A stretch of DNA of 64,000 bases, taken from assembly GCF_040436345.1 (NCBI RefSeq), contig NC_133220.1, positions 38,912,164 to 38,976,163 on the forward strand. The letters run 5' to 3'. A program made the translations under genes and the position numbers. This DNA is from Pagrus major. Its lineage: Eukaryota > Chordata > Actinopteri > Spariformes > Sparidae. Below, piece by piece: positions 1 to 12,152 of this stretch (position 1 is the first letter of the stretch; each line of letters opens with the position of its first letter). The notes under the pieces were generated by a model. It was not told the DNA's origin, ran no database searches, and worked only from the letters and a program-made list of their open reading frames with translations.

Positions 1-404
1 ACAGCGAACACGTCAGGGTACGTACAACTGAAGTCCAGGAGGGCCTCCGCAAGTCCAGAGGGTGGAGATTTGAATCCAGCCAGTGTGTAATGTGAGATAT
101 CTAGAGGCCAGAGGCCTGTCAGTCACATCGTTACCTATGAGACAGACATTATGGCTGCCTCCAAATGTCCGGACTTCAACTCACTTGCAGGCTCACGGAC
201 TGTGCGGGCGCCTTCGTGGGAAGTCTGCAAGTCTTGAGGGCTGTCCAAACCCACAATTTATCATGTCCACAGGGGCTCTCAAGTGGACTCACTGCAGACT
301 TCCATAGAGTATGCTTTGGGAGCAGAATTCACTAGACTTCAGTGATTTAATTATCCACAATTCATTGAGATATGGACGTTTATTTCAAAATGGGCTTAAA
401 TTAC
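1..404. other. Unassigned sequence at window start
   Basis: No convincing coding exon, RNA gene or repeat terminus is visible. Short open frames occur but have no recognisable motif and no splice context. Confidence 0.3.
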
Positions 405-2060
405 TTTGGACCAAAACATTTTTGAAAAACAATTAAAACCATGTGTGCCAAAATATTTATCCAACTTTACACATTCCTTGGAGGGAAACTTGCTTGAAAA
501 ACCTGTTTTTAGTGATATACTGCCTAATTTATACAGTGCAAAAAGACACTTATTTCACAGAGATAAGCCCAAAATTGACATTACTGTTTTCTACACAAAC
601 CATAAAGTGGAACTCAATTGAAAACATGTGTGCCATAATATTTATCCAACTTTAAACTTTTCTTGGTAGGAAACTTGCTTGCAAAAGCTTTTTTCACTGA
701 AATACAGCTTTATTTACTTGACTGTGTGTAACAGAATTTGTAAGGTATGTCATTCTACTTGCCATTATCATCATATTTTGGTGGCCAGGGGTCCCCAAGC
801 AGCCTCTTAGTTTGCTTATGCCTCGGGCCAGCCCTGCCTACAACCTACCAAACCACGCCTACTTCCTACACAAGACCTACATATCATAACACAGTGAAAA
901 ATGTTTTTTTTAAGAAAGTTTCCTTCCAAGGAATGTTTAAAGTTGGATAAATATTATGGCAAACATGGTTTCACTTGTTGTTTAATTAATTTCTGGTCCA
1001 AAGTCACTTCTGGCAATTTCTAGCTTTTCTAAGCTAAATAAGTGTTGTTTTTTTGCACAGTGAAGCTGTATTTCAGTGAAATAATGTTTTTCAAGCAAGT
1101 TTCCTACCAAGGAATGTGTGAAGTTGGATCAATGTTATGGTCAACATGGTTTCAAATGATTTTCAATTCATTTTTGGTCGAAAGTCATTTGTTGCCATTT
1201 TGAGCGTTTCTCAGTGAAATAAGAGTCTTTCTGTACAATGAAGTAAATTAAGCTCTATTTCACTGAAAATGGGTTTTTCAAGCAAGTTTCATACCAGAGA
1301 ATGTGTCAAGTTGGATAAAAAATATGGCAAACCTGGTTTCAATTGAGTTCTGCTCCATGTTTTGTGTAGAAAACAGTACTGTCAATTTTGGGCTTATCTC
1401 AGCGAAATAAACACATTTTTGCACAGTAAAGTCAGTTAAGCTGTTTTTCTCTGAAAAAGAGGTTTTTTCAAGCAAGTTTCCTGCAAAGAAATGTTTAAAG
1501 TTGAGTTCAATCAGGAAGACTATCTTTTCATTCACCTCTCTCCCGGCTCCCTCCATTCACCTGACATGGGTGTTTCATTATGTACTCTCTCCATTCAAGC
1601 AACTAGATTTTGTCTAGAACACTATCAGCCAATCGTGTCTCTGCTGTCAAACTTAAAACCGGTCTCCTCTCTGCTGTCAGCTGTTATTTCAGGCATTCGT
1701 GCAACCCTCCTCCACTCCATCCTCTGCCAGCTCTTCATCAAGTGGCTAGGGTCGACTCACCAGAATCAACTCCCCCTGTCATCAGAGCTCCAGGGTCACC
1801 TTCATCAGCTCCCCAATTATTATGTCATCACAATGGGGTCCAACCGCCGTCACTCAAAAAAATTACGAGTCTCTCCTGATTGAAATAATGACAAACATGG
1901 TTTCAGTTCTTTAATTCATTTTGGTCAAAACTCACTTATGGCAAATTTAAGCTTTTCTCAGTGAAATAAGCATCTTTTTGCACTGGGAAGTAGATAAAGC
2001 TTTATTTCACTGAAAAAAGGTTTTTCAAGGATGCTTCCTACCCAGGAATGTTGGATTTTT
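405..2060. repeat. ~185-bp periodic repeat in two opposite orientations
   Basis: A diverged unit recurs. Its key words are TTCAAGCAAGTTTCCTACC followed by AAGGAATG, GAAGTTGGATAA, ATGGCAAACATGGTTTC, and then TTTTGCACAGTGAAG with TTTCACTGAAA. In plus orientation the AAGTTTCC word begins near 913, 1088, 1280, 1470 and, more diverged, near 2025, which gives spacings of about 175-190 bases. Between 405 and 740 the same words are present as their reverse complements in two copies, so the block is an array with an inversion around 740-900. A non-repeat stretch at about 1530-1880 interrupts it. It could be a tandem satellite that inverted, or the arms of a large non-autonomous DNA element. No terminal inverted repeat with target duplication was found. 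The short open frames in the block follow from the repeat. Confidence 0.75.
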
Positions 2061-3011
2061 CTGAGACTGATTTGGTGAATTGGCTATCTTTTCCCTTCTT
2101 CAAGGGTGGTGCCCTTATCCCTGATAATCATTAATTATTATTGACAGCCAAATTTAACCCAAAACTCCCTATTAATGTCGCATGAAGCACTACACTTGTT
2201 AATGGCTCCCAGTTAGTTACTGTGATTACTTTGCGCAGTAAGTTACTTGTCAATGGCTGCCAGTTACTATGAATATCACAGTAAGTTTTTTACAGTGTGA
2301 CCTACATGATCGATACTGATATTCTGCAAATTGAGCACAAGAAATTGACTTGTATTTGTTGTTTATTTTAGACAACTTTTTCTATATTTCAACGCCTGCA
2401 CTGAAGCCTCCGTAGTTTGCCTCTGTTGGCTGAAGCTTTGCTTCTGTGTGTTGATGCTCTAGTTGTTTTACAACATAACGTCACTTATGATTTGGCAGAA
2501 GTGTCGATAGTTTAAGCTACAGTTTTGTCCTGTAAAAATATAGACTTTGAATTCATAGGCTGCAGTGCTACAGCCAAGATGTGATGTCTGCTTTCTGTCA
2601 TTCAGACAGTGTACGGACTTTGATGTTTTTGTTTCTACCTTTACTTATGATGCTAAACATTGTTAAGTCATTCAAAGTTTTTTCTTAACCAACACCAATA
2701 TTTTCAGAGACATGACATTAACAATAAAAAACAGCATAAGAACTAAATTCTGTATAACTCTGTGTGGTGAGGGTCTGCTGCCCAAATGGTGAAAAAGTCT
2801 GTCTCATCTCAGGTAACCTAATGAGTCCCGGCCAAAAAACACAGCCACAAAAAGATTTTCTAAAGGTGCCTCACCTAGCAACATAAAGAGTGAAAACGTG
2901 TTTTGGAGATACTGAGCATATGAGTGAATAGCCGACACATAGTTAGTCCATACTATGCTTTTCACCCTTGTAACGAAGCGCATTTCGTTACGTATATATA
3001 TTGCACATGTG
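2061..3011. other. Unassigned spacer with minor local duplication
   Basis: Low-complexity intergenic-looking sequence. A short imperfect duplication, AATGGCTCCCAGTTA versus AATGGCTGCCAGTTA with AGTTACT around each, lies at about 2200-2275. No gene or element terminus is recognised. Confidence 0.3.
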
Positions 3012-3019
3012 GTTAACGG

Positions 3020-6000
3020 CAGAGATGGCAAAAGTACCCAGATTCTTTACTTGAGTAGAAGAAAACTACCTGTGTAAAAAACAACTTAAGTAAAAGTGAA
3101 AGTACTGATCCAAATATTCACTCAAGTAAAAGTAAAGAGTACGGGCTGTGAAATCTACTCAAAAGTATTATTAAAAGTAAAAAGTATTTCTATTGCACGA
3201 TTCACTGCAAAGTTAATAACCACACGATAATTTATATGAAATTCATTTAATCAATGTTATTGTTTGAACAAATACAAGATGTATCCTAATGTACTTTACC
3301 ATACTCAATTTAGGCATTTGAATTGTACAGGACTGGTTCACACATCACACTTACTGAACATTACATTTTGGACCAGGATTTGCCTCTAAACTGTGGCCCC
3401 AACTTTTAATCAACCTTTTTAATTGCATATCAGGTAACAATACTACTACTACTGTTAACACATACTAGACCCCCATCTTTATCTCTCTGCACTACATCAC
3501 TCTATCCCTCTGAGTCTAATGTGAAGGCAGGGTAAACAAATCTACCAAAATTGTTTGTTCAACTTCAAGAGAAGAAGGTTTTCAAAGTTCTTGGAACAAA
3601 GCTTTGCCCTCTTGGGTCTAAAAACCATTCCTGCTGTGCTAAAAAGCCTTTCACAGGCAGCTGAGGCAGGTAGTGGTGTGTTTAGCTTAAGAGACAGGTG
3701 GCACACAGATGGAAATGTTTTCAGGATGTCCATGGTATCAGTTGGACTGGCCAGGTAGGACTCTAGTTGCTTGGTGTTACCGTCCCGTTGATCCACCTGC
3801 TTGATTGTTGAAAAGAAGTCCTCCTCAGAAGATGACAACGACGCAGAGTCACCTGACTGCCCTGCAGTACTCTGCTCCTTCAGGTGGGTTTTGATGTAGT
3901 TGAGGCCTATGAGGGATACAAAACCAAATGAAGAAACATAATTAGCATAAAAGAGAAGGGGATGGAAGAGAAAGGAGGGGCCGGGAGCAAGGGAGGGTGA
4001 GGAAACAAGGGAGTAAGGATGGAGGTATGGAGGAGGAAGGGAAGGGTTGTGGGGTTCTAAGTGGTGCTTAACAGGTGCAACAGTCAATTAAGATCTACTT
4101 TGTTTGAATGTAGAAAGAGATGTGAGGGTAGTGAGTTTTATGGTGTTAAGCATATTAAAAATAACATAATATTAAACAAAAAGAAAGTGATGCAGCACAT
4201 ACCACATCTAAGGATGCCTTCATCAGTGGTCCAGTGTGTTCTGAATTTGGGGACAAGAATGGCAGCAGCAATCAGCTCAGGTTCAGCTAGCATCTCTCGG
4301 AAGCGATGCTCAAGTCCTGCTACAAGAGCATTCGCCAAGGGCCGCAGTACTTGGAAGTTGTGTGAAGGTTGTGGAGCTTAGATTTGAGTAGGGTGATGGT
4401 GGGTACGAGCCAGCCCATCTGCACGTTGGCCTCTCCTTGAAGAAGGTTAACTGCCTTTGCTACTGGGCTCATGGTTTTCATATATTCTGTGAGAAATGCA
4501 ATTTCAGCAGGAGTGAACCTGGAAAACACACAGAGACGCACAAAACCATCAGTGTCTAGGCAGTCAAACATGTTTGCATGGGACAACAATACCCACAACA
4601 CCAAGGCAGTCAGATTGTTGTGTTCTTTGTAACAAGTGCCAATGCCTTGCTTATGCCTAGTTCTACTCCCTGTTAGGTCACTAGGTGTCACTATAAGTGA
4701 GCACTACAAGTTATCACGCATTCTTCAGTGCTGTAGAAGAACAGCAGTGAAGAGAATGTATCGCCTAAAAAGATGGTGAATAAAGAAGCTAGCTGCTCAC
4801 GCTGATTCTCTCATGTTTACTTACACCAGCCAACCCTACAGTTAGGTGTAAATGCAAAGTAAACTTACATCGGAATCTTCAGCGCGCTGCAGACCTCTGC
4901 CATGGCTGCTTCTCCTTGTTCCTTAATGATTCGTACAATCCGCTCAATAGCATAGAAAAGGGAATTCCACCTTGTAATAAAAAAAATGTTACATTTTATT
5001 AAATTTGTATAGTGCTTTACATTTGAAACAGGTTCAAAGGGCTGAACATATCTCAAAGTGCAGTGTACCTTGTTTCACATGGCCTGAGGAGCTGGAGTTT
5101 GCAGTGCTCTTCAATGATCTCTGAAGCTGTTGTGGATCTGCTGCTCTTGTTCCAGAGAGCCTGGCACTTTGCAAATGATGAGCGAGAAAGCTTCATGTAC
5201 ACCGGGTTACCATTCGCTGCTTTGACATCTACTGTGGCCACCTGTTAATATCAAACGATAGTGTTCACACTTACATGTCATCCGTGATTACTGTTGTTAC
5301 TCAATCCATAAACTCAATCACCCACCAGGTTCAATAGATGACAGGCACACCGATGGTGCTTTGGCAGCTGGTATTCAAGCCCATCATCCTGCTCCAACAA
5401 GGGACCGGCTTCAACAGACTCAACCATGTCCTCCTCACCATCCTCTACTCCTGCTTAATAAAATAAAATATGAACTGCATTCATAGGGTGCTTTTCAATA
5501 CATCCAAACACAGGACAATAGCTATGTCATCATCATAAACCAATGTGTAATGCTCACCTGATTGATCTGGCTCTGCGTTGTTGTTTTCATCTTCAGTGAC
5601 ACCATACACGCGGAAGGCTTTCACAAAATTGGAGCCACTATCTGTTGTCGTACGTACAATCTTGTCTCTGATGTTGAACTCTAGACAGACGTATAAGAGA
5701 AGTCAGGTAGATATGGTATTGATCCCACTGGAAATTCAAGTTCGCAGTAACCAGGGAAAATGCACAGACACATACACATGAATGTACACATTAGAAGTTA
5801 ATGAACCAGATATTCAAAGTTAAAAGTAATGTATTAAAATGTGAATAACAAACCTATACATTTTAACTGGATTGGACTTAAGTAAAATACTACTAAACCC
5901 ACATACCTGTATGTATTTCAGTCAGAGCATCTGCGAGTGCAGTAAAGTTGTGTGGGCCTTTCAGTTGCTTGCACGCTAGTGCAGCAGAGCTCCTCTGCAG

Positions 6001-7634
6001 ACTTGTGGGTTGTAGCCAGTGTGCTGTGACACCGATGAAGCCCTTTCTATGTGCTGTCCAGCAATCTGTAGTGGTTCCGATGAACTCGACATCACGCATC
6101 GCATCCTTGAGATTCTTTTTCATCTCCTGTGTTGCTTTGTCAATCTTGCTTTTCATCGTATTACGAGCCATGACCTTTGTATTTGGTTGCAGGTGATGCA
6201 CAAGACGTTGGAAAGCCTCCTCCTCAACAACACTCAGAGGATGCAGGCCCTGAACTACAAAGTCAATGATATGATTATCTACACTTTTCTGTGACACGTG
6301 CCTGCCTTCCCAAAGTTTCACCTGCTTGGTTGCTTGGTCCTTAGGTTCTTCGTCATTCTTCCTTTTCATGGTTGTGAGTTTTGTATACCTCTCCAGGTGT
6401 CTCATGTTTTCTCTAAAAGGACAAATGTAGGAGAGCCACAATTAAGTCAAGCGATACAAACATATATGAGTCAGGGGCTGCATTGCCTACCTTCCAACAT
6501 TAACCTCATAATGTTACAGCTGACTAGAGTAAAAAAAAAAGCGCGATTTGGGCCGTTTAATTGATTAGAGCAGGCAATTTTATTTGTATAACCCGTTTTT
6601 TTTACCACCAGTTTGTCTCAAAGGGCTTTACATGGCATCATAACAACATCCCCTGTCCTTAGACCCTCACATCCACTGACGAAAAACTCCATAGAAAACC
6701 CTTTTAACAGGAAAAAATTGTAGAAACCTCTGGGTGAGCAACAGAGGAGGGCTCTGTGTCCATGTGTCTCTGTGCGTCAGGTGTTAATTGGTATCCCTGG
6801 TCATTGCAAAAAATAAACAGTAGCCGGTTGCAAATATGCGCCTGGTTCTCATAAATGCATGGGCTCCAAGTTAATTTAGCATATTAAAATGGTCATATAG
6901 GGTAGTCTGATAACGGTAGCTAGCTAATTAGCATAGCCTAGACGTAGCCTCACCAGCCCAATTTAGCACAACATTACTAGCGAACGACGACGTTAACTTA
7001 ACTAACACATTAATTAACGTTAGCCTTTATGACTTACCTGTATATGTTTCCTGAGGTTTGACGGTGAGTTCTTGAATGCCAACACTTCATGGACTTTAGG
7101 TTTGCATAAGACGCAGCACATTTGCCAAGAATTATTTTTAGACCCCACAAACTCGAACAGTTCTTTTAAATAAGGCCATGGGTGCTCCTCGACTGGCTGC
7201 TCCGCAGTCTCTTCTTCACATTCCTCTCCATTGTCCATTTTGAACCCTTGCTGGCTGCAGCAGGTGCCGTGACGAGGTCTGATTACTGGCGGACAGGCAG
7301 CTGTGTCGTGCCCATAGACTGTAGGTCGTGCCTCGCAAGATTTTAGCGGGAGCCGAAAACACAGCAAACACAGGCTACAGGCTGCACATGACATGCATAC
7401 GTCACAGCGCCCCCACCAAAAAAGAAAGAAAGATTTTTTTTTGATTTTTTTTTTAAAGTAACGAGCCTTTTTGGGAAATGTAAGGAGTAGAAAGTACCGA
7501 TATTTGTGTTAGAAATTTACTGAGTAAAAGTAAAAAGTTGTGAGAAAAAAAAATACTTCTAAAAGTACAAATACCTGAAAATTATACTTAAGTACAGTAA
7601 CGAAGTATTTGTACTTCGTTACTTGCCATCACTG
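3020..7634 (-). mobile_element. Full-length hAT DNA transposon
   Basis: The element is bounded by an 8-bp target duplication, GTTAACGG, at 3012-3019 and 7635-7642. This is the length produced by hAT transposases. Its ends are inverted repeats: CAGAGATGGCAAAAGTAC on the left against CAGTGATGGCAAGTAACG read inward from the right. Sub-terminal blocks on both sides are rich in AAGTACAAATAC-like words, a layout common in fish hAT elements. It is 4,615 bp long and carries one minus-strand transposase gene. The perfect target duplication shows a clean insertion, whereas the frameshifts in the gene and the mismatched left terminus suggest the copy is no longer autonomous. Confidence 0.93.
3542..7238 (-). 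pseudogene. hAT transposase, eight exons, frame-broken
   Basis: This gene would encode a hAT transposase of about 637 residues, which cuts and reinserts the element. Exons inferred from GT-AG signals and frame continuity are 7038-7238, 5907-6412, 5558-5680, 5326-5450, 5069-5241, 4869-4970, 4203-4518 and 3542-3906. Exon 1 starts at MDNGEE and carries a BED zinc finger (CVLC, then LRKHIQ-RKH across the splice). Exon 3 has DSGSNFVKAF, exon 4 HRCACHLLNL and exon 6 RWNSLFYAIERI. The last exon holds the hAT dimerisation domain, PASAACERLFSTAGMVF. There are two lesions. The frame breaks near 6400-6404, just after the finger. A single base is missing near 4337-4341 (YCGP to LANAL). The start was chosen because earlier methionines precede the finger without conserved sequence. 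Confidence 0.88.
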
Positions 7635-7642
7635 GTTAACGG

Positions 7643-9230
7643 TATCAAATTTGCACAACAACTCTCAAGCCATTGCAATAACTGCACATTGCACTTTAGT
7701 CATAATGGCACTTTAATTAAGATTTGCACGGTACATTTTGCACATGCTTATTTGCACAGTTTTTACAGATATTTAAATGAATCTAGTTATTGAATATTTA
7801 TTGAGCCATATGAAACCTCGTGACAGCGGTTGATTGCGTGCCGTCGGGCAGGTGCGGGAGTGCGCACTCGGCTCCGCCTGCAAGAGAGGAAAAGTTAAGC
7901 TCCGCTAAAATTGTGCAGGTAATTGACGAGAATGAACCATAAGCAATGCAAAGGTATTGGGGAAGATGTGTGTGTGCAATATCGCTAACGGGTAAGAGTG
8001 CAAGTGGGTGTTGTAGTGCAAAAACGAGTTGTTTGTGTTTAACACTTACCTGTCCGGTCCTGTGTCATGGATCTACAATAAGACCTGGATATGGCGCCGC
8101 CTCTCAGCAGACACGCCGATTTTTCCCAGTGGCCACTCGTGGTATTGCAACAAAAAATCCCATGGGGCCCAGAAAGCATTTTTCCCATAGGCCGTAATAG
8201 TAAAAGAGAAGCCTGTAAAACTGTTCTCAGGACAGCTCCAGCTGTAACCACTGTTAATTGCTAATCTTTGTATTCCATATTTTTAAGTCATGGACTTTTG
8301 AACCGTCAAAAAGTTTTCTAAAGGCCAGAAAAGCCCCCCCAAAGTCTCATTTTCCATAGTGACGTCACAGCTGTGTGCGTGAACTCCCAAGCGCGGTCCC
8401 GCTGTGTCTCGGGAGCGAGGATGCCTGTTGGCTTAATGACAGCTCTGAACGGGGCTAAACGCGGTCGGAAAAGTGAATTAAACGACTCCAGGGTGAGTTT
8501 TTTTCGAGACAGAGTTGTGATACAAGTTTCATATTTTAACGTCATGTATTTTTAAATGCAACTCTAAAGGTATTTTGGCGTTAAATCACCCGCTTAATGA
8601 CATTTTCACTTACTGCCAGTGCCACTGCTGTGTAAAAGTCGAAGTTATTTACCTGCATGTGATAGTTTCGGTGATGTGTCACCACGGTCTCGGTCTCACC
8701 TTGACTGATGTTCAATATCCTTTTCATCCTATCATAACGACCTTTTATTACGTTTTGAACCGTCTGAGTCTGATGGCCTGGAATTATGCAATGTGCAGCA
8801 GAGCATACTGATGATGATGCAAGTATAAACTACAACGCAATAAATAATAAAGATGAATAATAAAACAGAAAAATATAAAATTAATTAATTAATTAAGAAA
8901 TGCACATTTTAATGTCAAAGCATTCTCTATTTAAAGAAAGTAAGAAACAACAGTCAACATGCAGTTACATATGTTTTACTCTCACTTGCCTCTTACAAAC
9001 TATTTTTCTCAGTTTTGCAGACTGTAATCACAAATTAAACAATTTTTACTTGGGACAGATTTGTTTGAGCCTTGGAAATATTTTACAATTATTTTTTATA
9101 CATATATGCACAATCAACTTAACAATGCACATGAATAATGGCACTTGCACTTCGGTAGAGATTTGCACTTTATTGGATTCGCACACAACATTGTTTACAC
9201 ATCACACCAGCTCCGCCTGAAAGGGAGATA
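7643..9230. other. Unassigned region with TTGCACA-rich segments
   Basis: Segments at about 7660-7900 and 9100-9225 share phrasing: GCACTT/TTGCACA words followed by a GCTCCGCCTG-like end. They look like two diverged copies of one repeat. A segment at 8080-8180 (GGCGCCGCC, then CCCATGGGGCCCAG) has the look of a dispersed repeat. No convincing complete gene is visible. Confidence 0.3.
8421..8492 (+). other. Possible short first exon (24 codons)
   Basis: An ATG opens 24 codons with a basic stretch (AKRGRKSE) that run directly into a GTGAGT donor. The sequence before it is GC-rich and contains GTGACGTCAC, a CRE-like palindrome. This resembles the first coding exon of a transposon or host gene, but no second exon was identified and the protein is too short to classify. 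Confidence 0.15.
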
Positions 9231-12144
9231 GTCAGGATCCTGAATAGAGGGAGATTGGACATGGTGGATCACTTTGTTAGTATTTGGTGGAACATGTGCC
9301 ATAATTACTATGGCTTACATGTGTAGAATATAGTGCCATAAGTGTGTGCATGTAGTTGAGTCATTGTGTACAGTATGAAACACTAAACTGTCCTCTGTGC
9401 TCCAGGGTTTTTGGCCAGAAGGCTCCCCGGGGGCCAGACACCTCTTTATATCAGTGAGAGATGTCTTGTGTAGATGGTGGAAAGCTTAATCTTTGTTTGG
9501 AGTAAGAGTGGGTGTATTAAAATATTGCATGGGGGTTAGGAGTTAGTAGTGTGTTAAAGGCTGAATATGGAGAGTGAACAGAAAAAACACCACCTATTGA
9601 CCAGAGATGGGAGTCACGACAACAGATAAAGTGACTCCTGCAGTCGGTTGCCAGGCCCGTTGCTAAGGACGCCACTCTGGTCAGAGTAGCACAGAGAAGA
9701 ACTATGCAGGGTATTTACCTTGTGTTTCATTTTTACCTTCATTAAACAGCTTCAGACTAATTGTGATGGTAGATAAATGACTTGTAACTTGTTACAGGGA
9801 GAGTGGAGGCTCCTTCCATATCGTGGCTAAAAACCAACCCTGCGATCAGCCTCGGGACCGGCGGTGTCACAGACAGTCGCTCTGGCCACAGGCTCAGCTC
9901 CCGTCTCTGTGGCACCGTGAGTCCGCGACACAAACGCGCCCCGTTACATGTGATCTGTTGTTTATGACAGATCAGACTACACAAATACACACAACATAAC
10001 ATGTATATGATAATCCATCGATCCACCGACTGACTTCACTGAAAACAAATGCATACGACCGGGAGGAGGGTTAGGAAAACAGCGGAGAACAACGTTTTAT
10101 CCTTACTTTAAAAAAAATAAAACAACACAAATTAACCACGTACAGTCTATAACCATGACTTTCATCACCGGTTGATGTGCCCTAGAAATCCATCATTTGA
10201 TTGTGTAGATTTGTCATTACCGGTCAAACTCATCCACAAGCACTCATGAGCGCGCAGCGCTTGTTCAGAACGCAGTTTGCTCGTTCTCATTGCCCCAGGG
10301 CATGATGGGAGGCCCCAGAGCATCATGGGGGGTGACTCAACTGCGCATGCTCTATGGGCCCCATAACGCGGAAGTAAACCCGGAAGTCAGAAACTTTTTC
10401 GGCGTATGCGCCAGGCGAGCAACTCCGTTGAAATCAACGGCCGCCATTTTTGGTCCGGTATCCAGTTATATATAGATCCATGTCCTGTGTCTGCTCCAGG
10501 GTGCGCGGGCCAAAAGATTCCCCCGGCGGCACAGCACAGTGATAAACGTTCCGGGAGAGACCAAGTGGCAGGACAGGAAGTGGGGGGATTTTCAAATCAC
10601 AGTGTTTATTTCTACATGTTGTAATTATATTTTATATGTGTATTTTGGGGTTAGCATAGCGGCAAAATGAATTATTGTAAATATGGTGTATTATAAGTAA
10701 AGAGGGAAATTGTCATTTGGTTAGTTAGCCATATGATTATATTTTAACTTACCTCTGAGTGGAAGAGTCCGGTGATCAAGCCTATTGACACAGTATTTAA
10801 GGCGCCATTTACCATCTGTCTGTGTTGCACGTCTGATCTCAGAGACATATCACTATTGTTGTTGCTGCTATTTTTGGACATTCGATTGAATAAATATAAT
10901 GAAATCTGGGAAACCCGACCATTGCCTGTCTTTTCTTCGGCATCATCCAGCCACTCACGGGTCATCTATCTAACAACCCTATATTTGTTCGCTGCAATAT
11001 CTACCTTCCTCATTTACATAATTGACTGTATATTTTGAGTCAGAAATCTGCAATGTGACCAAAACTGCAATTGACTGAATCACCATTTTACAAATGTTAA
11101 AGCTGCTGTAAGCATTATTTTCTTATTAAAACAGTACATACAGTAAGTGTAAAATGGCTTGAAATTCACTAACCCATGTCTCTTCTCATGCAGTAAAAAA
11201 AAAAGAAATTTCTGATATCTCTGTCAACTTTATCCAATCAGGACAGAGAACTCCATAAAGAGGCGGTCCTGTCTGCTCGTGAACATGCAGAGAGCAGGTT
11301 CCTCCTGTTACCTGCAATAGAGTGGTAATGATGTATTTTTTTAGGCTAACCCAGAAGTTAGCATCTCCATGGTTCCCTCGACAAAAAGCCTATGAGATTT
11401 TTGAATCAGATTTTGCAATACTGTCAAAGTTTGATACTTGCACATTTTGTTCAGTAAAATAATCTTCATAGATGAACACCACTTTTGTGATTTTCGCATC
11501 GTAAATTAAATTACTAGAAGTAAAAGGCTATTGTTAGGCTATAAACACACTACATTGCGGTCACATAATTTTAACATCAACACCACTAAGCATCTAACTA
11601 CACAATTACTAAAGACATTTTCTGATAAATCTGCAAGTTGGAATAGTTTGTAACTGAAGTCCTGTAAACATGGATTAGTGAGTAGATGAGTCTCCGTGTT
11701 TGGCGTGATGATGTTTAATTTGCGTGACAACTTCTGTAGTCTCATTTAGCCACTTGTTTGCAACCGTCGTTTTTTTAGGGGAAAAAAATATTAAACTTAA
11801 ATTTATGTATTGAGGAAAATGATCCAATATTACATATCTGTGAGTGGCAGCAAGAACTGTCCTCTTCCTTTCTGTGCAGCTCTGATTAAAAAGGAAAAAA
11901 AACATAAATACCAGTTGTTTATTGAGCATTATCAGCCTGTAGACAGTTAAAATATTACTAAACTGTGTTTCAGCATTCCATCAAAATATAATCAAAGGAA
12001 TATCAAAAACCAGAACTAGGCCAGTCTTTTAATATGCTAAATATTACCATTTGGTCACGCGAATTAGAACCTGCAAACAGCAAATGGTATCCATTCTATA
12101 ACAAATTCTAGAAATGATAAAACACTGTAATCCTTGAAAGCTTA
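9231..12144. other. Unassigned region with a GC-rich patch at 10.25-10.56 kb
   Basis: No coding exon was found. The patch at 10,250-10,560 contains GCGCATGC, CCGGAAGT and CCGCCATTTT, words typical of vertebrate promoters (NRF1-, ETS- and YY1-like), and the 15-base palindrome CGTTGAAATCAACGG. It could be a promoter or a dispersed repeat with promoter-like ends. The rest is AT-rich with nothing recognisable. Confidence 0.3.
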
Positions 12145-12152
12145 GTGGTAGG

